A stretch of DNA of 30,353 bases from Akkermansiaceae bacterium UBA7890 (GTDB lineage Bacteria > Verrucomicrobiota > Verrucomicrobiia > Verrucomicrobiales > Akkermansiaceae). The stretch is taken from assembly GCA_002501065.1 (NCBI GenBank), contig DLRK01000021.1, positions 1-30,353 on the forward strand, given 5' to 3'. The notes below the pieces were generated by a model. That model had not been told where the DNA came from. It saw nothing but the letters and a program-made list of their open reading frames with translations, and did not search any database. This document shows positions 15,513 through 23,363 of this stretch, one piece after another (within the stretch, counting starts at the first letter, position 1; each line of letters opens with the position of its first letter). The position numbers were made by a program, and so were the translations under genes.

Positions 15513-17375
15513 ATGAATATTGTCCTGACCAATCCCGCCGGTTTTTTCGCGCTCCTTGGCATCCCGGCCCTCATCCTCATTCACTTCCTCCAGCGGCAGG
15601 CCAGGGTCATTCCGATCAGCACCCTCTTTCTTCTTGCTCATACCCAGCGCGAATCCTTGAGCGGCCGCCGCTTTGACCGGTTCACCAACTCCATTCCGCT
15701 CTGGCTCCAACTCCTGATGGTTCTCCTCCTGACCTGGCTTCTGGTCCTCCCGCGCTATGTCAGGCCCGCCTCCACCCAGCAGGTGGCGGTTGTTCTCGAC
15801 AGCTCGGCATCGATGAGTGTTTTCAAGGACAAACTGGTGAGCAGCCTGCGCGAGAAACTTCCCCCGCTGCAGGGAAGCGCGTCCCGCCTCCAGCTCTATC
15901 TCTTTGAGAGCGCAGCGGAAAAACCGGTCATCTACGCCGGCAACGACCTTGAGGAGGCCCTCACCACCCTGGAAGACTGGAACCCTTCCGCCGGCTCAAT
16001 CGACCCCGACAACTCCCTGCGACTGGCCCGCAGCCGGGTCAATCGCGAAGGCATTCTGATCTACGTCAGTGACGCCCCCGGGGCCGATCTGCCCTTCAAT
16101 GCACAATCCCTCTCCATTGGAGAACCCAGGATCAATGTTGGGTTTACGGGGGTGGCTTTCGAAAATGAGAGCGACACCATCAGGTGGAACGCCCTGCTCC
16201 GGAATTACTCCGACAGCCCTCAGACCCGTAGCTGGCAGATCGTCTTTGCTGACGGCAGCAGGAGCCAGCCGCAACCGGTCACCCTCGAGAAGAATTCCAT
16301 GACCACGATAAGTTCGGCCTTCCCGGCTGGAAGCAACAGCCTGCGCGTGGTGCTCACCCCGGATGACTTCAGTCTCGACGACGAACTGCCGCTCGTCCTG
16401 CCCCGTCCCAAGAGCCTCAAATACTACCTCCAAGTCTCCGAAAAGCACGGCAACATCGCCAGGAAGTTCGGCCGTTTCCGCAACCTCGAAGAGGTCAGTG
16501 ATCCCATCCAGGCCGATCTCTCGCTGGTCTCCTACGATCCGCTTCTCCCTGCCCTGCCCGGAGGAAACAGCATCCTCATGGTCGACGAGACGACCCAAAG
16601 TCGCAAATACCTGCGCGGTGGCATCGTGGCGGAAAAACACCCGCTCATGGATGGGATCAACTGGCAGTCTCTGCTCGTTCGGGAGTCCATCCAGATCCAG
16701 CTCAACAAGACTGATGAAGTCCTCCTCTGGCAGGGAAACCGCCCTCTCATTGCCCTGCGCACCTCCATCCTCCCCGAAGCACCAGAAGGTGCCGAACCCC
16801 GGCGCGTGCGTCAGTTGATCTTCAATTTCGACCTCACTCTCTCCAATGCCGAGCAACTCGAATCAACCGCTCTCCTCCTTCACCGCTTCAGCCAGGAACT
16901 GCGTAACCGGAAGGTGGCCCTGGAAGTTCTCAACACCGAAGCCGGCCAACCTCTCAGGATTGCCACCCGGAGCAGTGCCCGGGCTGCCCCCCTGAGCCTC
17001 ACCCGGTTCGGCGCAGACGGTCGTGCTCTGGAGGACGGAACCGAGGTGATCGCCCTCACGCAGGCCCGGTTTCTGCAGGCTCCTGCCCAGCCCGGCTTTT
17101 TTGAAATCAGGCAGGGAGACGAACTGCTTCTTGAGTCGGGATGCCACTTTGCCGACACCCGCGAAGCCGACCTGCGGGGCTGCCAATCTGATGATCAGAT
17201 CGCGGGATTGAGCGGGAAGACAGTAGAACGCAACACCCGGGAGGACCATCTCTGGCGCCTCTGGGTGATCATCGTTCTGATCTCCCTTCTCCTCGCCTGG
17301 CACTTCACCAGAGACCGCCCCAGGGACGAAGAAGAGCACCCTGCCGATCCCTTACCCGTCACCAGCAGCCGATAG
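15513..17375 (+). CDS. BatA-like von Willebrand factor A membrane protein
   Basis: A 620-residue protein with the aerotolerance-regulator N-terminal layout: NPAGFFALLGIPALILIHFL at about 7-26 as helix 1, then a cytoplasmic basic stretch, and a second helix at 62-80. A VWA-type domain follows with an intact MIDAS start DSSAS at 96-100. The middle part is beta-rich and extracytoplasmic. A third helix near 582-602 (LWVIIVLISLLLAWHF) is followed by a short charged tail. BatA-like proteins work with MoxR ATPases, and the MoxR and DUF58 genes lie upstream beyond the sugar-acid cassette. A GGAG sequence eight bases before ATG 15513 is one of the few plausible ribosome binding sites in the window. 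The exact role is unknown. Confidence 0.88.
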   Translation: MNIVLTNPAGFFALLGIPALILIHFLQRQARVIPISTLFLLAHTQRESLSGRRFDRFTNSIPLWLQLLMVLLLTWLLVLPRYVRPASTQQVAVVLDSSASMSVFKDKLVSSLREKLPPLQGSASRLQLYLFESAAEKPVIYAGNDLEEALTTLEDWNPSAGSIDPDNSLRLARSRVNREGILIYVSDAPGADLPFNAQSLSIGEPRINVGFTGVAFENESDTIRWNALLRNYSDSPQTRSWQIVFADGSRSQPQPVTLEKNSMTTISSAFPAGSNSLRVVLTPDDFSLDDELPLVLPRPKSLKYYLQVSEKHGNIARKFGRFRNLEEVSDPIQADLSLVSYDPLLPALPGGNSILMVDETTQSRKYLRGGIVAEKHPLMDGINWQSLLVRESIQIQLNKTDEVLLWQGNRPLIALRTSILPEAPEGAEPRRVRQLIFNFDLTLSNAEQLESTALLLHRFSQELRNRKVALEVLNTEAGQPLRIATRSSARAAPLSLTRFGADGRALEDGTEVIALTQARFLQAPAQPGFFEIRQGDELLLESGCHFADTREADLRGCQSDDQIAGLSGKTVERNTREDHLWRLWVIIVLISLLLAWHFTRDRPRDEEEHPADPLPVTSSR

Positions 17376-17477
17376 ACCGCAAGCCGTGGTGCTTATCCTG
17401 CCGCAAATCTCCTCTCCTTCACCCTCGCAAGCCGCCCCTGTTCTCAACCCATACCCCTCCGTCCGCCTCCTTCTGAA

Positions 17478-20249
17478 ATGCTCTTCGAAACTCCAGAGTG
17501 GTTCTTCCTTCTCGGAGCCTTCCTTTTCGCGGGGTGGTTCTGGCCCCACCTTCAGCTCTGGCGACCACTACGGATTATCGCCCTTCTAACCCTGGCCCTC
17601 CTCCTCGCCGACCCCAGACTTGAAAAGACGGAAGACAGCCTTGACCTCTGGATTCTCCTCGACCGTTCCGAATCGACTGAGGACCTTATCGATACCGGCC
17701 TTCCGGAATGGCGTGAACTTCTGCTCCGGTCGAAACCCACCCGCAAGGACCAGCTCTTGTTCGTGGACTATGCCGCCGAGGTTCTGGAACAGGGCAGGGG
17801 TGATTCCGCCGTTTTCACCGGCAACCGCAAACTCACCCGCACCAACCTTGCGATCCAGAACGTCCTCGCCCTTGCCAATGCCGGGCGACCCACCCGGGTG
17901 CTTGCCTTCACGGACGGCTACGCCACCGAGCCTCTCGTGGAGGCTGCCGCCAAGTTGAAAGCCCGCGGTATTCCGCTCGACTTCCGGCTCGTGCGCGAGG
18001 AAACCACCAGAGATTTCAGTATCGCGCGAATCCACACTCCCGTGCGGGCGCAGCTGAACGAACCCTTCGTCCTCGGCATCACCGTGCGGGGCTTCGAGGA
18101 TATCGACGTCCCCCTGCACATTCTGCGTGACGGTCACCCCATCGCAGAAAACGTCAGAGTCTCTCTCAAGAACGGTACCGGCAAGGTTGAGTTCACCGAT
18201 CGCATTCCCGCAGTCGGATCCTACAGGTACAGCGCCCGCATTACGCCGCCTGACGATGCTCATCCGGGCAACAACACTGCAGAACGCTGGATCGAGGTGA
18301 CGGGAGGCCCGCGCATCCTCCTGATCACCAAGTACTCCGACGATCCGGTGGCACAGATCCTCCGCCAGCAGGGCTTCACCGTGGAGGTCGCAACCAACTC
18401 CCTGGGACTACAGGTGGGACAACTCTCCGGAACGCGCGCAGTCATCATCAATAATGTTCCCGCCTTCGAGATGCCGGGAGATTTCCTGTCCGCGCTGAAC
18501 TTCTTCGTCCACGAACAGGGCGGGGGATTCCTGATGGCCGGCGGCAAACAGTCCTTCGGCTCGGGCGGTTATTTTGAATCGGCGGTCGATCCCCTTCTTC
18601 CCGTTTCCATGGAACTCAAGACTGAACACCGGAAGCTGGCTGTAGCGATGGCCATCGTCATGGATCGCTCCGGATCGATGGGGATGACTGTCGCCCAGGG
18701 CGGAAAGCAGGTCACCAAGATGCAACTCGCCAACACTGGTGCCGCCAAGGCGATCGAACTGCTCGGATCCCAGGACAAGATCGCCATTTACGCAGTGGAC
18801 AGCGAACCGCATGCCGTCATCAAGCTCAGCGACGTAGGCAACAAGAAGAAGCAGTGGATGACCGCGGCCCGCAAGGTCCGCTCGCAAGGAGGCGGGATCT
18901 TCGTCTACCGCGGTCTCAAGGCCGCCTGGGACGACCTCAGTAAAACTGATCTGGGAACGCGCCACATCATCCTCTTCTCCGATGCGGCGGACTCGGAACA
19001 ACCAGGCGACTACAAGCAACTCCTCAATGAGATCACCAACAACAGCGGCACGGTCTCCGTTATCGGACTCGGGACGCGCTCGGATCCGGATGCGAACCTC
19101 CTTGAGGACATTGCCAAGCTCGGAAATGGAAGGATCTTCTTCACCAACAAGCCCATGGAGATTCCCAAGCTCTTTGCCCAGGAAACCGTCACGGTGGCGC
19201 GCTCGGCCTTCATCAAGGATCCGGTCGCCACCCGTCCTACCGGACACTGGTCCGAGATCTCTCCCAAGCCGTTCGAGTTCCTGTCCGAAGTAGACGGGTA
19301 TAACCTCTCCTATCCCAGGGAATTTGCCACCACCTCGCTGGTGGCACAGGACGACTACCTCGGCCCTCTCATCACCCACTGGAACCGTGGGATCGGCCGC
19401 TGCATGGCGGTTTCCTTCCCGCTGGGCGGGGAGCACTCGGAAAAGGCCCGGTCCTGGGAGAGCTACGGCGACTTTGTCCAGACCATTACCCGGTGGCTCA
19501 TGGGTTCTGAAATGCCCCCCGGACTCGGCCTTCGGCATCGCCTGGAGGGAACGCGCCTCACCATCGACCTTTTCTACGAAACCGACGAATGGACCCGGCG
19601 CTTTGCCCAGACCCCTCCACGCATCAAGCTCCTCGAGGGCGAAGGAGGCGGTAGACCCTTTGAAATCGCATGGAAGCGCGTCGCACCTGGTCACTTCTCG
19701 GTCACCCGCGAGATGGGAGAAGGCCAGGTTATCCGTGGGGCGGTACAGGCAGGATCGCATGCCCTCGCCTTCGGCCCGGTGGTGGTGGGAAGTTCCGCGG
19801 AGTGGTCCTTCGACCCCGAGCGTCTGGCAGAACTTCGCGAAGTCTCCCGCCTGAGCGGTGGCCGCGAACTACTTGATCTCTCCCAGGCCTGGATCCGTCC
19901 CCCGGCCATCTACGCCACCAACCTGCGCATCCCGCTCCTCCTCCTCGCCCTCTTCGTCATGCTGCTCGACGCACTCGTCACCCGCATGGGCTGGCGCCTT
20001 CCCATCCTGGTTCCCGCCGGTGCCAAAGTTCGAAGGGAGCGTCGTCGGGCAAAAGCCAGGGCCCGCAGAGAGAAGAAGGGCGAAGCTCCTCCTTCTCCCG
20101 AACCCAAACCAGGGAAGGAAGCGCCCCGGGGGATCGACGAACCGAACCTGCCCACCCAGCCATCGCCCACCTCCAGATCCGTCACCACTACCAGCGAGGA
20201 TCCAGACCGTCGCAGTTCACGCTTCGACCAGGCCAAGCGACGAAAATGA
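17478..20249 (+). CDS. Large membrane protein with two VWA-type MIDAS motifs and an amidotransferase-like segment
   Basis: A 923-residue protein. Two N-terminal helices lie at about 8-22 and 30-46. A first VWA-like region starts with LDRSES (D62, S64, S66). A beta-sandwich-like stretch and an amidotransferase-like segment (about 275-375, GPRILLITKYSDD to GGFLMAGGKQSFGSGGY) precede a second VWA domain with a textbook MIDAS DRSGS (D396, S398, S400). One helix at about 816-836 (LRIPLLLLALFVMLLDALV) is followed by a cytoplasmic tail rich in Arg, Lys and Pro. This layout is known from MoxR-linked clusters of PVC bacteria. The gene follows the BatA-like gene after 102 bases and is probably co-expressed. 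A role as a metal-dependent protein-binding partner of MoxR is inferred. Confidence 0.88.
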   Translation: MLFETPEWFFLLGAFLFAGWFWPHLQLWRPLRIIALLTLALLLADPRLEKTEDSLDLWILLDRSESTEDLIDTGLPEWRELLLRSKPTRKDQLLFVDYAAEVLEQGRGDSAVFTGNRKLTRTNLAIQNVLALANAGRPTRVLAFTDGYATEPLVEAAAKLKARGIPLDFRLVREETTRDFSIARIHTPVRAQLNEPFVLGITVRGFEDIDVPLHILRDGHPIAENVRVSLKNGTGKVEFTDRIPAVGSYRYSARITPPDDAHPGNNTAERWIEVTGGPRILLITKYSDDPVAQILRQQGFTVEVATNSLGLQVGQLSGTRAVIINNVPAFEMPGDFLSALNFFVHEQGGGFLMAGGKQSFGSGGYFESAVDPLLPVSMELKTEHRKLAVAMAIVMDRSGSMGMTVAQGGKQVTKMQLANTGAAKAIELLGSQDKIAIYAVDSEPHAVIKLSDVGNKKKQWMTAARKVRSQGGGIFVYRGLKAAWDDLSKTDLGTRHIILFSDAADSEQPGDYKQLLNEITNNSGTVSVIGLGTRSDPDANLLEDIAKLGNGRIFFTNKPMEIPKLFAQETVTVARSAFIKDPVATRPTGHWSEISPKPFEFLSEVDGYNLSYPREFATTSLVAQDDYLGPLITHWNRGIGRCMAVSFPLGGEHSEKARSWESYGDFVQTITRWLMGSEMPPGLGLRHRLEGTRLTIDLFYETDEWTRRFAQTPPRIKLLEGEGGGRPFEIAWKRVAPGHFSVTREMGEGQVIRGAVQAGSHALAFGPVVVGSSAEWSFDPERLAELREVSRLSGGRELLDLSQAWIRPPAIYATNLRIPLLLLALFVMLLDALVTRMGWRLPILVPAGAKVRRERRRAKARARREKKGEAPPSPEPKPGKEAPRGIDEPNLPTQPSPTSRSVTTTSEDPDRRSSRFDQAKRRK

Positions 20250-20285
20250 ACAATCGCGGCCACAGCAGAAAGCTTCAGCCCCGCG

Positions 20286-21146
20286 TCAAAGGCCCGACGA
20301 CCCCAGGCTTTCGCCCACTTCCAGGCTCTGATCCATGGCAAGGGCAGGACTCTCCTCCTTGCTGGCGCCCACGATCTCAGCCGGCACTCCGGCCACCGTC
20401 GTGTGCGGAGGCACGTCATCAAGGACCACGCTGCCGGCTCCAATCTTGGCTCCCTGGCCAATCTCAACACGGCCGAGGATCTTGGCTCCCGCGCCGATCA
20501 GGACTCCGGAGCGCACGATTGGATGGCGGGCTCCACTTTCGTTGCCAGTGCCTCCCAGGGTAACCTCGTGCAGGATGGAAACGTTGTCCTCGATAACGGC
20601 AGTCTCCCCCACCACGAAACTGGTGGCATGATCGAGCAGGATCCCGCAACCAATCCGGGACGCCGGGTGGATGTCCACGCCAAAGACCTCGCTGGCCAGA
20701 CTCTGGAAGTAGAGCGCCATCGGGCGGCGCCCGTTATTCCAGAGGTAGTGCGACACCCGGTAAGTCGTGATGGCGAGAAAGCCCTTGTAGTAAAGCAGAG
20801 GCTCAAGCGCCGAAGTGCAGGCCGGATCCCGCTCGAGGATCGCGTCCAGGTCGGCAACAGCACTGTTCACCAGTGCCGGATGGTCACGCAACAGTCCGGC
20901 GAGCAAGGGCACCAGTTCCTCACAGGGCATGTCCTGGCGCGCCAGCTTGCGTGCCAGGCGCACTCCAAGGGCCGAGCCCAGGCAGGGTTGATCCAGGACC
21001 ACTTCCGAGAGAAGAGAACTGAGAGCGGGCTCTGCTGCCGCGATTTCACCGGCCTGGGTGCGCAGACCCTCCCAAAGCCGATCAACGTGCTCCCCGGATT
21101 GTTCGCGAAGATCCGCAGATTGCGGACTGGTGCCGGTATCAGACAT
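20286..21146 (-). CDS. cysE: Serine O-acetyltransferase
   Basis: Forms O-acetyl-L-serine from serine and acetyl-CoA, the carbon skeleton for cysteine. The 286 residues align over the whole length with classical CysE. The N-terminal helical domain ends in LLYYKGFLAITTYR, and the C-terminal left-handed beta-helix contains VDIHPASRIGCGILLDHAT with catalytic D158 and H173. Later motifs are VVGETAVIEDNVSI, GAGAKILG and PPHTTVAGVPA. The C-terminal tail ends in Ser-Ser-Gly-Leu; CysE tails of other bacteria end in Ile and insert into the CysK active site to form the cysteine synthase complex. The start codon lies only 17 bases from the start of the divergent Rrf2 regulator. The 3' end is convergent with the VWA gene (36-base gap). 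Confidence 0.95.
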   Translation of the reverse strand: MSDTGTSPQSADLREQSGEHVDRLWEGLRTQAGEIAAAEPALSSLLSEVVLDQPCLGSALGVRLARKLARQDMPCEELVPLLAGLLRDHPALVNSAVADLDAILERDPACTSALEPLLYYKGFLAITTYRVSHYLWNNGRRPMALYFQSLASEVFGVDIHPASRIGCGILLDHATSFVVGETAVIEDNVSILHEVTLGGTGNESGARHPIVRSGVLIGAGAKILGRVEIGQGAKIGAGSVVLDDVPPHTTVAGVPAEIVGASKEESPALAMDQSLEVGESLGSSGL

Positions 21147-21163
21147 GTGCTTATGTGCTATCG

Positions 21164-21577
21164 GTGAGGGTTTCCCAGAAACTGGAGTATGCCTGTCGGG
21201 CGGTGGTCTGCCTTGCCAGGCACTATGATGGTAGCACGGTGGTAAAGCTCGAGGACATCGCCCGGCGGGAAGATATCTCCTCCAGCTTTCTCGTCCAGAT
21301 CCTGAACGAACTCAAGCGATCTGACATCGTGACCAGCAAACGGGGCAAGGCGGGCGGGTACGTCCTCACCCGCCCCCCCGCCAAGGTCTCCCTTCGCGAA
21401 GTGGTCCAGGCGGTGGAACCCGGACTCCTGGCCACCCCGGAAAACAGCTCGGGAACCTCCGGGCCCGCCGTGAGCAACGTCTGGCACGACCTCTCGAACA
21501 CCGTCTCCGAGCGCCTCGGAGCAATCACCCTTGAGATGATGGCATCTGAAGCGGGTGCCCCCATGTATTTCATCTGA
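21164..21577 (+). CDS. Rrf2-family transcriptional regulator, CymR-like
   Basis: A 137-residue DNA-binding protein of the Rrf2 family. The winged-helix part reads RVSQKLEYACRAVVCLARH, then LEDIARREDISSSFLVQILNELK and SKRGKAGGYVLTRPP, which are the family hallmarks. Its only cysteines are at about 11 and 16. The three-cysteine Fe-S motif of IscR and NsrR in the 90-110 region is missing, so it should not hold an iron-sulfur cluster. In this it is like CymR, the cysteine regulator of Bacillus. GTG 21164 gives the usual family N-terminus (MRVSQKLEYA); GTG 21155 would add three residues. It sits between cysE (divergent) and cysK (convergent, 4-base gap). Control of cysteine and sulfate-assimilation genes is a strong inference from location. 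Confidence 0.9.
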   Translation: MRVSQKLEYACRAVVCLARHYDGSTVVKLEDIARREDISSSFLVQILNELKRSDIVTSKRGKAGGYVLTRPPAKVSLREVVQAVEPGLLATPENSSGTSGPAVSNVWHDLSNTVSERLGAITLEMMASEAGAPMYFI

Positions 21578-21581
21578 CGCT

Positions 21582-22544
21582 CTAGACCTCCGAGACCGGC
21601 AGATTGGCCACCTCCTCCCGCACGCTTTCCGCTAACGGGGTACTGAGATAACGCTCGGTTGTACTGGCCGCAATGACCACCACCCGCTTACCAGTCATCT
21701 CCTCGCGCTTGGCAACCTGCAGGGCCGCCCAGATGGTCGCACCACTGGAGATACCGGCGGGGAACCCCTCAAGCAGGCAAAGCTGTTGGGCGGTTTCAAA
21801 GGCATCCTCATTGGAAACTTGCACCACCTCATCCACGATCTCGGTATTGAGGTTGCCCGGAATGAATCCGGCTCCGATTCCCTGAATCTTGTGCGGACCC
21901 GGGTCGCCGCCCGAGATGACCGGGCTGGCCGAAGGCTCCACTGCCACGGTGTGCAGGTCGCGGCGGGCCTTAATCACCTCGGATACTCCCGTAATCGTTC
22001 CACCTGTGCCCACGCCAGCCACAAAGACGTCAATTTCGCCACCGGTATCGCGCCAGATTTCCTCCGCGGTCGTCTTGCGATGAACTTCCGGATTGGCGGG
22101 GTTGTCGAACTGGCTGGGACCGAAGGCCTCCGGATCCTCCTCCAGAAGCTGCTTGGCCTTCGCGATGGCACCCCCCATCCCCTTGGGCCCCGGGGTAAGC
22201 ACGATCTCCGCTCCAAGCATTTTGAGAAGCACGCGGCGCTCGATCGACATCGTCTCCGGCATGGTGAGAATGCATCGATATCCCTTTGAACGCGCCACGA
22301 AGGCGAGCGCAATTCCGGTGTTGCCCGAGGTCGGCTCGATGATCGTTCCACCTGACTTCAGCGAACCATCCGCCTCTGCCGCCTCGATCATGGACTTGCC
22401 GATGCGGTCCTTCACGCTGAAGAGCGGATTGTAGCCCTCTGATTTCACAACCACCTCGGCCTTGCAGCCGTTGGCGATGCTGTTCAACTTAACCATCGGG
22501 GTGTTCCCGATCATATCAACCATGTTTCCTGAGACTCCACTCAT
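21582..22544 (-). CDS. cysK: Cysteine synthase (O-acetylserine sulfhydrylase)
   Basis: PLP enzyme that converts O-acetylserine and sulfide into cysteine. K45 in NPLFSVKDRIG is the PLP lysine. TSGNTG (72-77) binds the substrate carboxylate, GVGTGGT (177-183) binds the PLP phosphate, and PAGISSGA is at about 263-270. The segment usually reading PDSGERYLST appears as AASTTERYLST, a small departure. The frame is open to a TTG at 22571, but ATG 22544 gives the standard N-terminus with MVDMIGNTPMVKL near residue 8; ATG 22523 is a shorter alternative with an AGGA upstream. It follows cysH after 65 bases and probably belongs to the cysI-cysH-cysK unit, perhaps with an extra promoter. The 3' end abuts the Rrf2 gene. 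Confidence 0.95.
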   Translation of the reverse strand: MSGVSGNMVDMIGNTPMVKLNSIANGCKAEVVVKSEGYNPLFSVKDRIGKSMIEAAEADGSLKSGGTIIEPTSGNTGIALAFVARSKGYRCILTMPETMSIERRVLLKMLGAEIVLTPGPKGMGGAIAKAKQLLEEDPEAFGPSQFDNPANPEVHRKTTAEEIWRDTGGEIDVFVAGVGTGGTITGVSEVIKARRDLHTVAVEPSASPVISGGDPGPHKIQGIGAGFIPGNLNTEIVDEVVQVSNEDAFETAQQLCLLEGFPAGISSGATIWAALQVAKREEMTGKRVVVIAASTTERYLSTPLAESVREEVANLPVSEV

Positions 22545-22561
22545 TGATCTAGTTTTAGTGG
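22537..22561. promoter_or_regulatory. Inverted repeat over the cysK start
   Basis: CCACT (22537-22541) and AGTGG (22557-22561) are perfect arms around 15 bases and enclose the cysK start codon. The inner part, read in the cysK direction as ACTAGATCAA, matches 9 of 10 bases of ACTTGATCAA in the palindrome upstream of cysI. It may be a second site for the same regulator. This is weak evidence because the arms are short. Confidence 0.3.
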
Positions 22562-22609
22562 TTTGTAGCAAGACGACCTCTACCTGTTGGCAGCAGGGTC
22601 ATCAATGAA

Positions 22610-23344
22610 TTATATCTGAAAATCCTGCTGTCTCGAATCGAGATGCAGTCCGCACTCGTATTTCTCTCCGTTGAAACGCGTCGACTCCTTTGACGACTTG
22701 CTCCCGGGGTTGGTCGAATGCCAGTCCCCCATGGTGACATAGCCTGCCGCCACAAGAGGATGGCGGGGCAGCCCATGGTCCTGGATGAAGCGTTCCACTT
22801 TCTCGTCATCCCAATCGATAATGGGATAACCCTTCAACGTCTTTGACTGTATTTCAGCAAATCCGCGCTGGGAACGCGCGCTCGATTGCGAACGGCGCAG
22901 GCCGCTGATCCAGACATCCGCTCCCAGCTCCCGGAGGGCACGGTTCATGGGCTCGATCTTGTGGACCCGGGCGTAGTCGTCCATCCCTTCCGGTCCCCCT
23001 TCCCACTGCTTGCCGTAAAGTGCCTCCTGCCGCGCAGCGGTCACGGCGGGGGAATAAACCTGGACTTCAAATCCCAGTTCCTCCTGCAGGTGGTCTGCAT
23101 AGCGATAGGTTTCCGCAAAAAGATAACCGGTATCAATGAAGACAATCGGGATGCCGGGAGCGTGATCCTTGAGCAATTTCAGCATCACCGCGGCCTGCAG
23201 ACCAAAACTGGTGGTCGCCAGGAGGCGGCCTGAGAATCGCTCTGCCAGAAACTCAATACGCCCCTCCGCCTCCAGTGGCTTGAGTTGCGCATTGAGCGCG
23301 TCCACATCCTCCGGATCCTGTTTCACATTCGTGTCCGTCTTCAT
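22610..23344 (-). CDS. cysH: Phosphoadenylyl-sulfate (PAPS) reductase, thioredoxin-dependent
   Basis: Reduces activated sulfate (PAPS) to sulfite. The sequence follows the enterobacterial CysH closely: VFIDTGYLFAETYRYAD, YGKQWEGGPEGMDDY, KIEPMNRALRELGA, SGLRRSQSSAR and PIIDWDDEKV. The catalytic cysteine is C231 in YECGLHL. The CC...CxxC cysteines of the [4Fe-4S] APS reductases are absent, which points to PAPS and therefore to an APS kinase encoded elsewhere. The length of 244 residues is normal, with a short extra tail after the ECGLH motif. ATG 23344 lies 19 bases after cysI, with GGAG close to the start. Sulfite made here is the substrate of CysI. Confidence 0.94.
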   Translation of the reverse strand: MKTDTNVKQDPEDVDALNAQLKPLEAEGRIEFLAERFSGRLLATTSFGLQAAVMLKLLKDHAPGIPIVFIDTGYLFAETYRYADHLQEELGFEVQVYSPAVTAARQEALYGKQWEGGPEGMDDYARVHKIEPMNRALRELGADVWISGLRRSQSSARSQRGFAEIQSKTLKGYPIIDWDDEKVERFIQDHGLPRHPLVAAGYVTMGDWHSTNPGSKSSKESTRFNGEKYECGLHLDSRQQDFQI

Positions 23345-23363
23345 GGCTCCGTCAGCGGGTCAA

